From the NCBI GenBank assembly GCA_023269615.1, contig JAHFSY010000004.1, positions 1 through 64,000 on the forward strand: DNA of 64,000 bases, given 5' to 3'. Both the position numbers and the translations under genes were made by a program. This document shows positions 34,740 through 43,167 of this stretch, in pieces; position 1 is the stretch's first letter; each line of letters begins with the position of its first letter. Under the pieces are notes generated by a model. That model ran no database searches. It worked only from the letters and a program-made list of their open reading frames with translations, and was not told the origin of the DNA. The DNA comes from Verrucomicrobiota bacterium (GTDB lineage Bacteria > Verrucomicrobiota > Verrucomicrobiia > JABWAM01).

Positions 34740-35405
34740 ATGATTCGCCGCAATCTTTTCCAGTTTTTGTTCCTGCTGGTGATCATATCCTGTTCCCTGG
34801 TCTTGAATGGGGAAGTGGTTGATGAGGCGATGGAAAAGCGCGAGAAGCGCCTCCAACAAAGCAAGGTCGGCGATTGGGTCGAATACTGCAACGTCATGCG
34901 GATGGACACCGCCCTGCTCGGCAACCAGACAATCACCAACATCGTCCGGACCGCCGTAATCCAAAAGGACGCGGTCTCCGTCACGCTCAAGACGGTGAAG
35001 GTGGACAGCGGGGAGGCGATGGGTGAAGAGAAGGTGATTTTTGGAAAGCCACGCAAGAAGGAGGATCCCAACCGCCAACTGCCGCAGGAAGCCTTGGGCT
35101 ATGAGTACCTGACTGTGGGAGGCCAGGATTTAGACTGTGAATGGACGGAGGATGAATATAGCTCCAAGCTCGCCACCGGCGACTCCATCCTCTACACCGC
35201 AAAAATCTGGACGTGTGACGATATCCCGGTCGAGGGAATCGTAAAGGAATTCATCGTCATCAAGCCAGACCCGGCGCAGCAGGATGAAAGGGCCATCCGT
35301 GGCGCCAAGACCGCCGTTGCAGGCTCGACCACCACCAAGATGATGCTGCGATTTGGGCGCGCCAGCGACTCTCCCAAAGTAGAGGACTCTTCCTCCAAAC
35401 CTTGA
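34740..35405 (+). CDS. Hypothetical secreted protein
   Basis: A 221-aa protein from ATG 34740 with a signal peptide (MIRRNLFQFLFLLVIISCSLVLNGE). The mature part is mostly beta (VGDWVEYCNVMRMDTALLGNQTITNIVRTAVIQKDAVSVTLKTVKVD) with a Gln/Glu-rich helix and a low-complexity Ser/Lys tail. The pattern resembles small beta-barrel periplasmic proteins that handle a bulk of polar residues; no family recognised. A MITE-like repeat starts 5 bp after its stop. Confidence 0.65.
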   Translation: MIRRNLFQFLFLLVIISCSLVLNGEVVDEAMEKREKRLQQSKVGDWVEYCNVMRMDTALLGNQTITNIVRTAVIQKDAVSVTLKTVKVDSGEAMGEEKVIFGKPRKKEDPNRQLPQEALGYEYLTVGGQDLDCEWTEDEYSSKLATGDSILYTAKIWTCDDIPVEGIVKEFIVIKPDPAQQDERAIRGAKTAVAGSTTTKMMLRFGRASDSPKVEDSSSKP

Positions 35406-35409
35406 GGGT

Positions 35410-35523
35410 GTGTCCGGAAAGTAAGTTGTTTTCTGATGGTAGGGCGCGACCGCCGGGCGCGCCGCTGTGCAGCGGACGGCCCGGCGGTCCGTCCCTACCT
35501 CGGAATTGAGACTTTCCGGACAC
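35410..35523. repeat. MITE-like element, family A copy 2
   Basis: 114 bp with terminal inverted repeats GTGTCCGGAAAGT and ACTTTCCGGACAC. The interior (GGTAGGGCGCGACCGCCGGG ... GGCGGTCCGTCCCTACCTCGGAATT) is itself palindromic and recurs at 57130-57244 with few changes. It separates the 34740 gene from the convergent GH43/32-like gene. Confidence 0.85.
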
Positions 35524-35532
35524 GGCTAACAG

Positions 35533-37011
35533 TTACAAAGCCATTGACCAACCAAAGACGGCCGCCTTTCGCATTTTAAGGCGAAGACGGACCGGGCCGC
35601 GGGTTGGAAATTTCAAGACCCTTTTCGGCCCCGCGCCGATGTCGGGACCGAATGTGAACGGGATGTCCACGGAGTCCAGGGGGCCTTCGATCGGCGGACG
35701 GAGATCGAGGTCAAAGTCGGTCAGCGGAGAGCCGCGTTCGTCGTCGAAACTGACCGCGATGTGTCCGCCCTTCTCGATGCGTGCGTTGAGCGTCAGACGG
35801 CCACCATTCCAATTCATCGGCGAGCTTACCAGTTCGCCCTCGACCTCGCCGGCCGAATAGCCGACCCAGCGGTCGCGCTTGGTTGCCAGCAGCATGATCT
35901 TCGTTTCACTCACCATGCCTTCTTTGTGGATGTTCTCAAGGCAATGCTTCATGGGAGTCTGGCTGACGTAAATGAAGTGTTCATCTCCCTCGAGAAATGG
36001 ACCCGTCTGCATCATGATGAACATGGTGCCCCGCATGCCATCGGGATTGCCGTCCGCGATGTACGCCGGGCGATTCAATTCCCGGCGCCACTGGATGCCG
36101 TCGTAACTGTGCACCAGCTCGACGGACAACGTGCCCGGCTTGACATCAAAAATCGTGACCAGCCCGATGAGCAGGTCGTGATCCTGCCAGGCGGTGAAAT
36201 TGTAGAACTGCTTGTCGCGTCCGCGAGCGCCGGCTCCCATGACAGCTTCCTGAAAGGTCGGAACCGCCGGCGCATCCAGATCGTCGGTCACAAAAACGAT
36301 TTTTGGGAGCGACCAATGCACCAGGTCGGGGCTGGTGTAACGCGCGATCTTACGTGTCGCGTTGTGTTTTGGCTCCCTGCCCGCATTGACCATCAACGGA
36401 CGTCCGTACAACACATACTCGCGGGCAATCGGGTCATAGTAAGTGGTGGTCAGCGTGTCGCTGATTCCCGCGATGATCGGGTTCTCGGGGTAAGACGTCC
36501 AACGCAGCCCGTCTTCGCTGTAAGCCGCGCACACGCCGCCGTGGCGATCGCATGGCGATGCGCGATACAACGCGGTGTAGCGCGCCCGCGCCGCAGGGTG
36601 CGGAGTGAGATGCGCGTCAATGACCTCGAACCCCTCCGGTCCGCCCGATCCGGACATATCGTTGCCTGCCTGGTCGTAGTGATACCGCTCCATGATCGCG
36701 TTGTTGGGCGAGAGCTTGTCCGGAACCTCGATCAGGTTGAGGGCTGGCTTTTCCCAGTCAACGCCGTTGGTCGATGTTGCGTAACATATCCGATAGATGA
36801 TGTCAGCCATCGGCGGCACGCCCTGCCGTCCGCCGAGATACCACATCTTCCAGCGTCCCGGCGCCTCGCGGATCACGGTGCCGTACATTTGTCCCGGCGC
36901 GACCACGGGTTCGCGCTGCTTGAGACGGGGAGGCTCGACAAAGCGCGTGAGAAAATGGGTGTCTTCGATCAGGCGCGCGTCAATCAAAGAACAGGTGTTT
37001 TTTTCATTCAT
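35533..37011 (-). CDS. Five-bladed propeller glycosidase-like protein (GH43/GH32-like)
   Basis: A 492-aa protein whose repeated strand pattern fits the five-bladed propeller of clans GH-F/GH-J: WKMWYLGGRQGVPPMADIIYRICYATSTNGVDWEKP, AYSEDGLRWTSYPENPII, YYDPIAREYVLYGR, ARYTSPDLVHWSLPK, ELVHSYDGIQWRREL. A C-terminal beta sandwich follows (GGRLTLNARIEKGGHIAVSFDD). No signal peptide. It is last in the minus-strand run from pseudopilin copy 3, 90 bp after it, and probably hydrolyses arabinan, fructan or related side chains; the substrate is uncertain. Confidence 0.72.
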   Translation of the reverse strand: MNEKNTCSLIDARLIEDTHFLTRFVEPPRLKQREPVVAPGQMYGTVIREAPGRWKMWYLGGRQGVPPMADIIYRICYATSTNGVDWEKPALNLIEVPDKLSPNNAIMERYHYDQAGNDMSGSGGPEGFEVIDAHLTPHPAARARYTALYRASPCDRHGGVCAAYSEDGLRWTSYPENPIIAGISDTLTTTYYDPIAREYVLYGRPLMVNAGREPKHNATRKIARYTSPDLVHWSLPKIVFVTDDLDAPAVPTFQEAVMGAGARGRDKQFYNFTAWQDHDLLIGLVTIFDVKPGTLSVELVHSYDGIQWRRELNRPAYIADGNPDGMRGTMFIMMQTGPFLEGDEHFIYVSQTPMKHCLENIHKEGMVSETKIMLLATKRDRWVGYSAGEVEGELVSSPMNWNGGRLTLNARIEKGGHIAVSFDDERGSPLTDFDLDLRPPIEGPLDSVDIPFTFGPDIGAGPKRVLKFPTRGPVRLRLKMRKAAVFGWSMAL

Positions 37012-37101
37012 GGATGTGGATGGTTGCGGAAGAGCTGAGCACAGCCAATTTTAATCCGATGGGTGGCACAGCCGGGGGCGGTTGATTTTTCTGACGGTTT
37101 C

Positions 37102-37926
37102 TTATTCACCCATCATGTCGTAGGTGCCGGTGTTGGGCCAGAGCACCGCCTTTCCATAGGTGAACCCGGTTACCTGGTCCCAACTCGCCACCCCATACCG
37201 TTTCAAGAACTCGCCATGCCCGTCAACAAAGATGCAATTCAAACCATTCCCCACTTTCATGACTTCGGGAGTGGCGTTGGGGGATGCGGGATGGGGTGCA
37301 TGAATGTAAGTACCACTGCTCCAGGAACCGTCAATGGTATAAGCCCCCAGGTATTGTGGATCGAGGGTGTATACATTGGGATAACAACAGTCCGCGATCA
37401 GAAAAATCCGGGTGGTGTTCACCACTTCATTCAGCGAGTGCATTGGAACCGCCCCCCCCACTACGCCGGTAAAAAAGCCGTTGACTCCAAAAGGCGATTT
37501 GTTGTCGACCGTCTGGCTGAGGACAGTGTCGTAATAGGATTTTCTCCGTCCCGGGCAACCTGTCCCCTCCGCCGTGACCATCTTGTCTTCTCCCGCTGGA
37601 GTGACGCCACCGCCCAGATAGGGATGGACCGCGATGAGCCAGTTGGTAACGATGGTGTTGCCGGCGGCGGAATCGAGTGGCGCATTGATGCCATTGAGCC
37701 ATCCGCTGTTTTCGTTTCCGAGCATTTGAAGCGCCAGGGAAACCTGCTTCATCTGCTGCATGCAGGCCACACGCTTGGCGGTCAACTTGGTCCGCCCCAG
37801 CGCGGGCAGCAGCAAGGCTGCAAGGATCGAGATGATGGCGATCACCACGAGCAGCTCGACCAGGGTGAATCCCGCCACGACCCGTCGGCCAGCGTTTGAC
37901 GATGAAATGAATGGCTTAAGGCTCAT
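37102..37926 (-). CDS. Type II-like pseudopilin, copy 2
   Basis: A 274-aa protein from ATG 37926 (MSLKPF, similar to MTLKPL of copy 1). The class III signal is [26 protein letters not shown] with the canonical Gly at -1. The globular part has [34 protein letters not shown] and [14 protein letters not shown]. Its upstream DNA carries the conserved motif at 37978-38018 but no adjacent regulator gene. The GH43/32-like gene follows on the same strand. It is more distant in sequence from copies 1 and 3 in the middle region. Confidence 0.88.
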   Translation of the reverse strand: MSLKPFISSSNAGRRVVAGFTLVELLVVIAIISILAALLLPALGRTKLTAKRVACMQQMKQVSLALQMLGNENSGWLNGINAPLDSAAGNTIVTNWLIAVHPYLGGGVTPAGEDKMVTAEGTGCPGRRKSYYDTVLSQTVDNKSPFGVNGFFTGVVGGAVPMHSLNEVVNTTRIFLIADCCYPNVYTLDPQYLGAYTIDGSWSSGTYIHAPHPASPNATPEVMKVGNGLNCIFVDGHGEFLKRYGVASWDQVTGFTYGKAVLWPNTGTYDMMGE

Positions 37927-37977
37927 TGACTGGGCTGGGAAAAATTCACCCAAACCCTAAGCCATCAGACCTGCCGT

Positions 37978-38018
37978 CACAAGTTTGATGATCTGGTTCT
38001 TTTTTGTGCCCACAGAAA
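37978..38018 (-). promoter_or_regulatory. Conserved upstream motif of pseudopilin copy 2
   Basis: On the minus strand: TTTCTGTGGG, A-rich stretch, CCAGATCATCAAACTTGTG; it ends 52 nt before ATG 37926, the same distance as at copy 1. Here no regulator gene overlaps it, so its conservation is not explained by protein coding. Confidence 0.6.
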
Positions 38019-38070
38019 ATCATCTCCCGTTGCGCGGCCGCACGTTCAGGGTGACATCATGGGACTGCTC

Positions 38071-38784
38071 TCAGGCAAACTCGATCCGGATTTCGTCGAA
38101 CATGACGCAGCCCTCGGGCAGGCGCGAACGATCCACCTCGTATTCGCCGCCCGCATACAGGATGTGCGGGTCACCCTGGATGGGTTTGAGCGGCACCACA
38201 TCGAGCGGAGCCAGGACAAAGATCATATTGAGATTCACGTCGCGCAACAGATCGGCAATCGGGGCCTTGCCGTACTTGTCGCGGCGGTCGTGACGGGATC
38301 CCAGGTCCCGCCATTGTCTTTGATCCGGCACAAGATGCAGCGTTTGCTCCGACCAATCGGGGGTGATCTTCAAGGGTTGGCCGGCAAGTTCCTGGTTGAC
38401 CACGTTCATCGGCCGTTCCGCAGTCGGCACATTGCCCTGCAGGTGCAGGAGCAATTCCGCTCCCCGGAGTTTGACATCGCCTTTGAGGCGGACCGTCATT
38501 TTCGCGTTCGTCAGGTTCGTGGGAAATCCACCTTTCACGTAGGGATTTGGCCCGCCGGCATCGAGGGTCGCCTTCGAAAAATCCGGCCCGTGACGGGTGT
38601 GCAGCGCAAAAAGAATGTGCAGATAACCGCCATCGGGCGGCTCGATGTGGTTGGCATCCACCCACCATGGGCCGCGCGACACCGCGACGCTGTCGTGGAT
38701 TTCCACAGGCGTCACCCCAATGGCTCCGTCCCAACCGATCCAGCCGCAGGGACCGTTGTCGAAGGTTTCGATAAATGTTTTCAT
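38071..38784 (-). CDS. Jelly-roll/carbohydrate-binding-like protein
   Basis: A 237-aa protein starting MKTFIETFDNGPCGWIGWDGA. The composition is a beta sandwich (KMTVRLKGDVKLRGAELLLHLQGN, PDWSEQTLHLVPDQRQWRDLGSR, GCVMFDEIRIEF), typical of carbohydrate-binding jelly-rolls found beside glycosidases; the last strands DEIRIEF fit a CBM terminus. No signal peptide. It lies 12 bp after the PL22-like gene, so it is co-transcribed and may bind or act on the same sugar product. Function otherwise unknown. Confidence 0.65.
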   Translation of the reverse strand: MKTFIETFDNGPCGWIGWDGAIGVTPVEIHDSVAVSRGPWWVDANHIEPPDGGYLHILFALHTRHGPDFSKATLDAGGPNPYVKGGFPTNLTNAKMTVRLKGDVKLRGAELLLHLQGNVPTAERPMNVVNQELAGQPLKITPDWSEQTLHLVPDQRQWRDLGSRHDRRDKYGKAPIADLLRDVNLNMIFVLAPLDVVPLKPIQGDPHILYAGGEYEVDRSRLPEGCVMFDEIRIEFA

Positions 38785-38796
38785 TGGTCAATAAAT

Positions 38797-39972
38797 TTAC
38801 CCAAGGCTCTTCAAAAACTCCGGGGTGATCTCCGCGGCGAACACATGGGGCGCCCCGTAGCCGTCTGAATTGAAGATCACATGGCGGTTGTCCGTGGTGA
38901 TGTAAGGATGACAATGAGACACCTGGTTGCCGCCGCCGGTGGCGCGCGTGTTGCTCACCAGGACGCGGTACTTGCCGCTGCGAAAATTACCCATCACCAG
39001 CGCCATGGGTTTGATGACGTTCTCTTTGTCGTAAATGCAGCCTTCATAGGAATCCATCACGAAATAGGTGCCGCATCGGCTGGCGGCGATGTGGTTGCCG
39101 CGATGTTCGGGGCACGGGAACGGCGTCGGCTTCGCATCGCCCGGCCCGGCGGTCATCACCGTGGTGTTCGGATGCAAGGGATCGCATTCCCAGGTGTCCA
39201 CGTTCCAGTGGGTGGTGAAGCAAACCCGGTTCGTTCCGGGGATGAAGCACTGGTGACCCAGCCCGGCAGTGTGTGGCCGACCGACGGGTACAGGAACCTC
39301 TTTTCCGGATTCGACATCCACCAGGAACGTGACGGCGCCGTAATCACCCAGCAGCTTCTCCACCGCGCCGTCGGCGGAGAGTTTCGAGCCGTGGTTTCTC
39401 ATGATCAGGACGTACCTACCCGTGACCGGTTCCCAGATCGGATGCGGGTTCACGATCTCGGGATGCTCGTAGAAGATTTCCCGACGGCCGCTCTGCAGGT
39501 CGTACCGCATCACGACGGGACGCGGGCCCGGCAGGTAGAGACCGAACACCATGTACCGGTGATCCGGCGAGACCGATCCTCCTCCGCGTGACACGATGGG
39601 CTCGTCATCAACCAGGATTAACTTCGACTCATAGGTCATCAGCGACACACGTTTCAGTTCGTTCTTGTTCGTCCAATAGTAAACGAACTCGCCGAATGCA
39701 TTGTTGCAGGGGCGGATGAATGAGGAGACATCATCCGCCACCAGCGCGAGCTGGAACCGGTCCAGGTCGGCTACAAGAAGCATTGCTGTCGGCGTGAAGC
39801 TTGGGTCAACGAACCGCTCGATCGCAACCCGTCGTCCGTTGGGTGAACAGTAGGGCTGCTCGCCGTAGATGTTGATGTTGTTGCTCGAGCCGCACGTGAG
39901 CTGGATGACCCAGCCTTTGCCGGCCGGGTCGCGGTACCGATGACATGTTTCACTGCCGAATCGGATGCTCAT
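38797..39972 (-). CDS. Oligogalacturonate lyase-like propeller protein (PL22-like)
   Basis: A 391-aa protein from ATG 39972. It begins SIRFGSETCHRYRDPAGKGWVIQLT and continues with propeller blades typical of oligogalacturonate lyases: NNINIYGEQPYCSPNGRRVAIERF, GSVSPDHRYMVFGLYLPG, GHQCFIPGTNRVCFTTHW, and the His-rich CHPYITTDNRHVIFNSDGYG near the C-terminus, where PL22 enzymes hold a metal-binding His. PL22 enzymes cleave oligogalacturonides from pectin in the cytoplasm; here no signal peptide is seen, in agreement. It sits between a CocE-type hydrolase gene (17 bp upstream) and the jelly-roll gene. The chemistry is inferred from family resemblance. Confidence 0.75.
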   Translation of the reverse strand: MSIRFGSETCHRYRDPAGKGWVIQLTCGSSNNINIYGEQPYCSPNGRRVAIERFVDPSFTPTAMLLVADLDRFQLALVADDVSSFIRPCNNAFGEFVYYWTNKNELKRVSLMTYESKLILVDDEPIVSRGGGSVSPDHRYMVFGLYLPGPRPVVMRYDLQSGRREIFYEHPEIVNPHPIWEPVTGRYVLIMRNHGSKLSADGAVEKLLGDYGAVTFLVDVESGKEVPVPVGRPHTAGLGHQCFIPGTNRVCFTTHWNVDTWECDPLHPNTTVMTAGPGDAKPTPFPCPEHRGNHIAASRCGTYFVMDSYEGCIYDKENVIKPMALVMGNFRSGKYRVLVSNTRATGGGNQVSHCHPYITTDNRHVIFNSDGYGAPHVFAAEITPEFLKSLG

Positions 39973-39988
39973 GTGGGGGGGATGTGAA

Positions 39989-42022
39989 TTACAGGAGATT
40001 GCGCGGGATGGATTCGGTCCACCGTTTCTCGAAATGCAGAGCATTGTTGATCCGGACATGAAGATCAATCGTTACATGAAAATGGGTGGCGGTACTCCGG
40101 ATGATGGCTTCGGAACTTCCCTCCACCACCTCCTGCGGACGGTGGACCCGGCTCACGTGAAGGCCGCGCGTGGTCACGTGTGCCGGATCGGCGGGATCCA
40201 CCTCGGTCAGAAGCGTGCATTCACGGTTGATCACCGTGCGCTCGTCCACGCGATAATCCACCTTGTTGCGGATGTGAACGCGTTTGCGTCCCGTCAACAC
40301 GTCCTCGGTGACCTCCCACACGGGCGGCGCGGTGGCGGAGGAAACCGGCGGGATGTTGACGGAGGAGGGAAGAAATGTCGGCGGCGTGGCGCTGCCTTTT
40401 GCCGGCACCACGGGAAGGATGAGGCGTGACATGAATTTTCCGCCGTGATGGACGCGGTTCGTGCCGGGTTCCGGTGTGGGCCAGACGTTCGGCCAGTCCG
40501 CGCTGGCAACATTCAGGCGGATGCGATGGCCTTTGCGAAATTTCCAGCCCGTGCAGTCGATCAGGATGTTGAGATCGGCCACTTCACCCGGCTCGAGCGG
40601 TTCCGGATCACTCATGGATTTTCGACGCGAGGTGTTCAGCATTCCCTTCGCAACCAGGTATGATGTGCCGTCCGACGCGACTTCGCACAGGTTGGCGGTG
40701 AAGCCCATGACGCGGGCGCTGGAGGCGACATGCAGCACGGCACGCGCGCAGCCGATGATGGAGATCTCCTCGGTGAGCGGCTCCGAAGTGTACACAAGGG
40801 AAAAGGCTTCGTCGGGACGCTGGTCGCCGGGAAGCCCGAACGGGAGGCCGCATGACCAGAGGCCGCCGGTGACGCCGACCGTGGGGTTGTAGTCAAACGT
40901 GTCGGCCCCTTCGCTTTTCGTCATGTTTCCAAGCGTCCCATTTCCGCCAAGATAAAGAACCTTCTCCGTGGCGCCCGGGGGCGGCCATTGGGTTTCGGAA
41001 CGCCATGCGCCGGGCGCTTCGACCCGGTCCACGATCGGTTTCTGGTATTCCTGCATGTACACGGTGACGGGCGGTTCGTCCATGATGCCGGTGTCCTTGC
41101 CTTTGCACCAGTGATCGAGCCAGCGGATGACCTCGCGCAGGTGATCAATGCGAGGACCGGGCAGGGCGATGTCAGGGAACGAATGGTCCCAGGGTCCCAG
41201 GAGCACTTTCTTGGGCACTTTTAACTGGTGGAAAAGACGGAGCGGCGGATTGTGATAACCGTCGCGCCAGCCGTTGATCAGGAACGCGGCGCACTTGATT
41301 TGGTCGGAAGTATAGCGCACGGAGGCGCGACGCCAGTAGTCGTCGTCGGTCTGGTGCTGGAGCCATTTGAGGAGGTAGGGCTCGTTATGCTTGAGGTGGT
41401 GTTCCCACAATTTTGCCCACTCCCCGCCCGACCATTCGGCCACGGGCGGCATGGCGTTGAAGACGATCATGAAATTTCCGTAATAGCAGAGGTCGTAATA
41501 GAGACGGAGCAGTCCGCCGCGGTAATGACATTCGTCCTTGTAACGGTCATCACTGAAAGCGAAGGGAATGATGCTCGTGAGATGGGGCGGAGCGTGCGCG
41601 GCAACCTGCAACGAGGAGAAGCCGGCGTACGAGATGCCATACATGTTCACGTGCCCCGTGCACCAGGGCTGCTGCGCAATCCATTCGATCATGTCGTATC
41701 CGTCCTCCTGCTCCAGCTGCATGTATTCGTCGGTGTTCACACCCTCCGAGCCGCCGCTGCCCCGGACGTCCACGCGGGCGATGATGTAGCCGTGGCGTGG
41801 AAAATAGGAATAATGGCGCGCGCGTCCCGCATTCACCTCGTCCTTGTGATAGGGCGAGTATTCGACAACGACCGGAAATTTCGCCCCGGGTTTGCGGTCG
41901 TCCTCGTCGCGATCAGGCATGTAGAGATCGGCGGCGAGACGGGTGCCGTCGCGCGTGGGGATGCGAATGTTTTTGAGAAGGCGGACGCCCTCGATGGGGT
42001 GGAGCGTGATGGGATCAGTCAT
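39989..42022 (-). CDS. CocE/NonD-type alpha/beta hydrolase (peptidase S15-like)
   Basis: A 677-aa protein. The N-terminal hydrolase domain has the S15 pattern: NIRIPTRDGTRLAADLYMP, YSYFPRHGYIIARVDVRGSGGSEG, and the nucleophile elbow GISYAGF. LGPWDHSF supplies the expected His region. The C-terminal jelly-roll (GPLTEEISIIGCARAVLHVASSARVMGFTANLCEV, WKFRKGHRIRLNVASADWPN) completes the CocE layout. The last 130 residues are an extra C-terminal extension. Enzymes of this type cleave esters or X-Pro peptides; in this pectin-like locus an esterase role on acylated sugars is possible. Cytoplasmic by lack of signal peptide. Confidence 0.85.
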   Translation of the reverse strand: MTDPITLHPIEGVRLLKNIRIPTRDGTRLAADLYMPDRDEDDRKPGAKFPVVVEYSPYHKDEVNAGRARHYSYFPRHGYIIARVDVRGSGGSEGVNTDEYMQLEQEDGYDMIEWIAQQPWCTGHVNMYGISYAGFSSLQVAAHAPPHLTSIIPFAFSDDRYKDECHYRGGLLRLYYDLCYYGNFMIVFNAMPPVAEWSGGEWAKLWEHHLKHNEPYLLKWLQHQTDDDYWRRASVRYTSDQIKCAAFLINGWRDGYHNPPLRLFHQLKVPKKVLLGPWDHSFPDIALPGPRIDHLREVIRWLDHWCKGKDTGIMDEPPVTVYMQEYQKPIVDRVEAPGAWRSETQWPPPGATEKVLYLGGNGTLGNMTKSEGADTFDYNPTVGVTGGLWSCGLPFGLPGDQRPDEAFSLVYTSEPLTEEISIIGCARAVLHVASSARVMGFTANLCEVASDGTSYLVAKGMLNTSRRKSMSDPEPLEPGEVADLNILIDCTGWKFRKGHRIRLNVASADWPNVWPTPEPGTNRVHHGGKFMSRLILPVVPAKGSATPPTFLPSSVNIPPVSSATAPPVWEVTEDVLTGRKRVHIRNKVDYRVDERTVINRECTLLTEVDPADPAHVTTRGLHVSRVHRPQEVVEGSSEAIIRSTATHFHVTIDLHVRINNALHFEKRWTESIPRNLL

Positions 42023-42070
42023 GGGACAGGATGAGACGGGGATTGGAAGTTGAACGGATCCTGAAACATT

Positions 42071-43132
42071 CTACAACCCAAGAACCTTCGGGATGTCCGC
42101 GACGGCGATCATGGGTTCCTCGCCTTCAAACGCCATCACGGCCGACGCCGGATCCTTGAATCCGTGTCCGCTGAGGACACAGACCACCGTTTCATCGGAC
42201 TTTACAACGCCCTCGCGAACCGCGGCGACGAGCCCAGCCACCGAGACCGCCCCCGCAGGCTCAACCCATAGCCCTTCCTTTGTCAGCAACTCGCGCTGCC
42301 AGTGCCACGCATCCTCGTCCGAAACCAGGAATCCCGATCCTTTCGTGGCGCGTGCCACCTCGATGGCATCATGTCCGTCATAAATCTCCGGCGCCACGAG
42401 CCCGCTGATGCGGGTGATGGTGTTCAGCGTGCGGGCGCGATTGAGTCCCTCGCGGAGCGGGGTCACGACGGTGTCATTCAGTTCCGGCTGGACAAGATGG
42501 ACGCGCGGGCAGGATTTGGTTTCCAAAAACCCGCGGGCCACTCCCACATACAATCCACACGCGCCGCCCGGCACAAACACGTGCGATGGCTGCATTTGTT
42601 CCGCGATTTCATAACTCAATGTTTTCACCCCGCACATCCCCTGCGGCGAGGAGGAAAAGGCGGAAACGACAGTGGCTGTCCCCAACCGCTTCGCGGTGGT
42701 TTCCAGCAGGAGCATGATCTCCTCGGTGGACTCGCGCGCGACACAAAAATCCTTCACGCGATACACTTTGGCGCCATGGGCGCGCATCTGGAGAAATTTG
42801 CCGGAGGGGGTCCGCTCGCAGACGAAGAGATGGCAGGCGATCCCGTAACGCGCCGCATACGCGGCAAGGGAGGAACCGTTGTTGCCTGAGGAATGCCCGA
42901 TCACGACCCGTGCGCCGGCCTGGCGCAGCAGCGAAAGTTCCAAGGCAACGAAGCGGTCCTTGTACGAGCCCGTGGGATTCTGGTGCTCGCATTTGAAGAA
43001 AAGCTTTTTGAGCCCGAGCTGCCGCCCGAGCGCACGGCTTTCAATGAGCGGCGTTCCGCCCTCCCCAAGCGTGCAATGGAATTCCTCCCGGACAGGGGGC
43101 AGGCGTGATGCGTAACGGGCAAGGATGCTCAT
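42071..43132 (-). CDS. Threonine synthase-like PLP enzyme
   Basis: A 353-aa beta-family PLP enzyme with the lysine motif NPTGSYKDRF (Lys58), the phosphate loop HSSGNNGSSLAAYAARYG, and SGHGFKDPAS near the C-terminus, all in the threonine synthase pattern. It would convert O-phosphohomoserine to threonine, or act on a related phospho-substrate (cysteate synthase is a close family). The placement between a CocE-type hydrolase gene and a pseudopilin gene within a carbohydrate locus is unexpected for an amino-acid biosynthesis gene. Confidence 0.87.
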   Translation of the reverse strand: MSILARYASRLPPVREEFHCTLGEGGTPLIESRALGRQLGLKKLFFKCEHQNPTGSYKDRFVALELSLLRQAGARVVIGHSSGNNGSSLAAYAARYGIACHLFVCERTPSGKFLQMRAHGAKVYRVKDFCVARESTEEIMLLLETTAKRLGTATVVSAFSSSPQGMCGVKTLSYEIAEQMQPSHVFVPGGACGLYVGVARGFLETKSCPRVHLVQPELNDTVVTPLREGLNRARTLNTITRISGLVAPEIYDGHDAIEVARATKGSGFLVSDEDAWHWQRELLTKEGLWVEPAGAVSVAGLVAAVREGVVKSDETVVCVLSGHGFKDPASAVMAFEGEEPMIAVADIPKVLGL

Positions 43133-43167
43133 GAAGTGAAGACGGTTGATGACGTCCGATCAGGGAA

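Noticed and set aside
35260-35523. Small minus frame with RGRDGPPGRPLHSGAPGGRALP
   Set aside because: Same peptide string arises from 56996-57244; it is the translated MITE-like repeat, not a gene.
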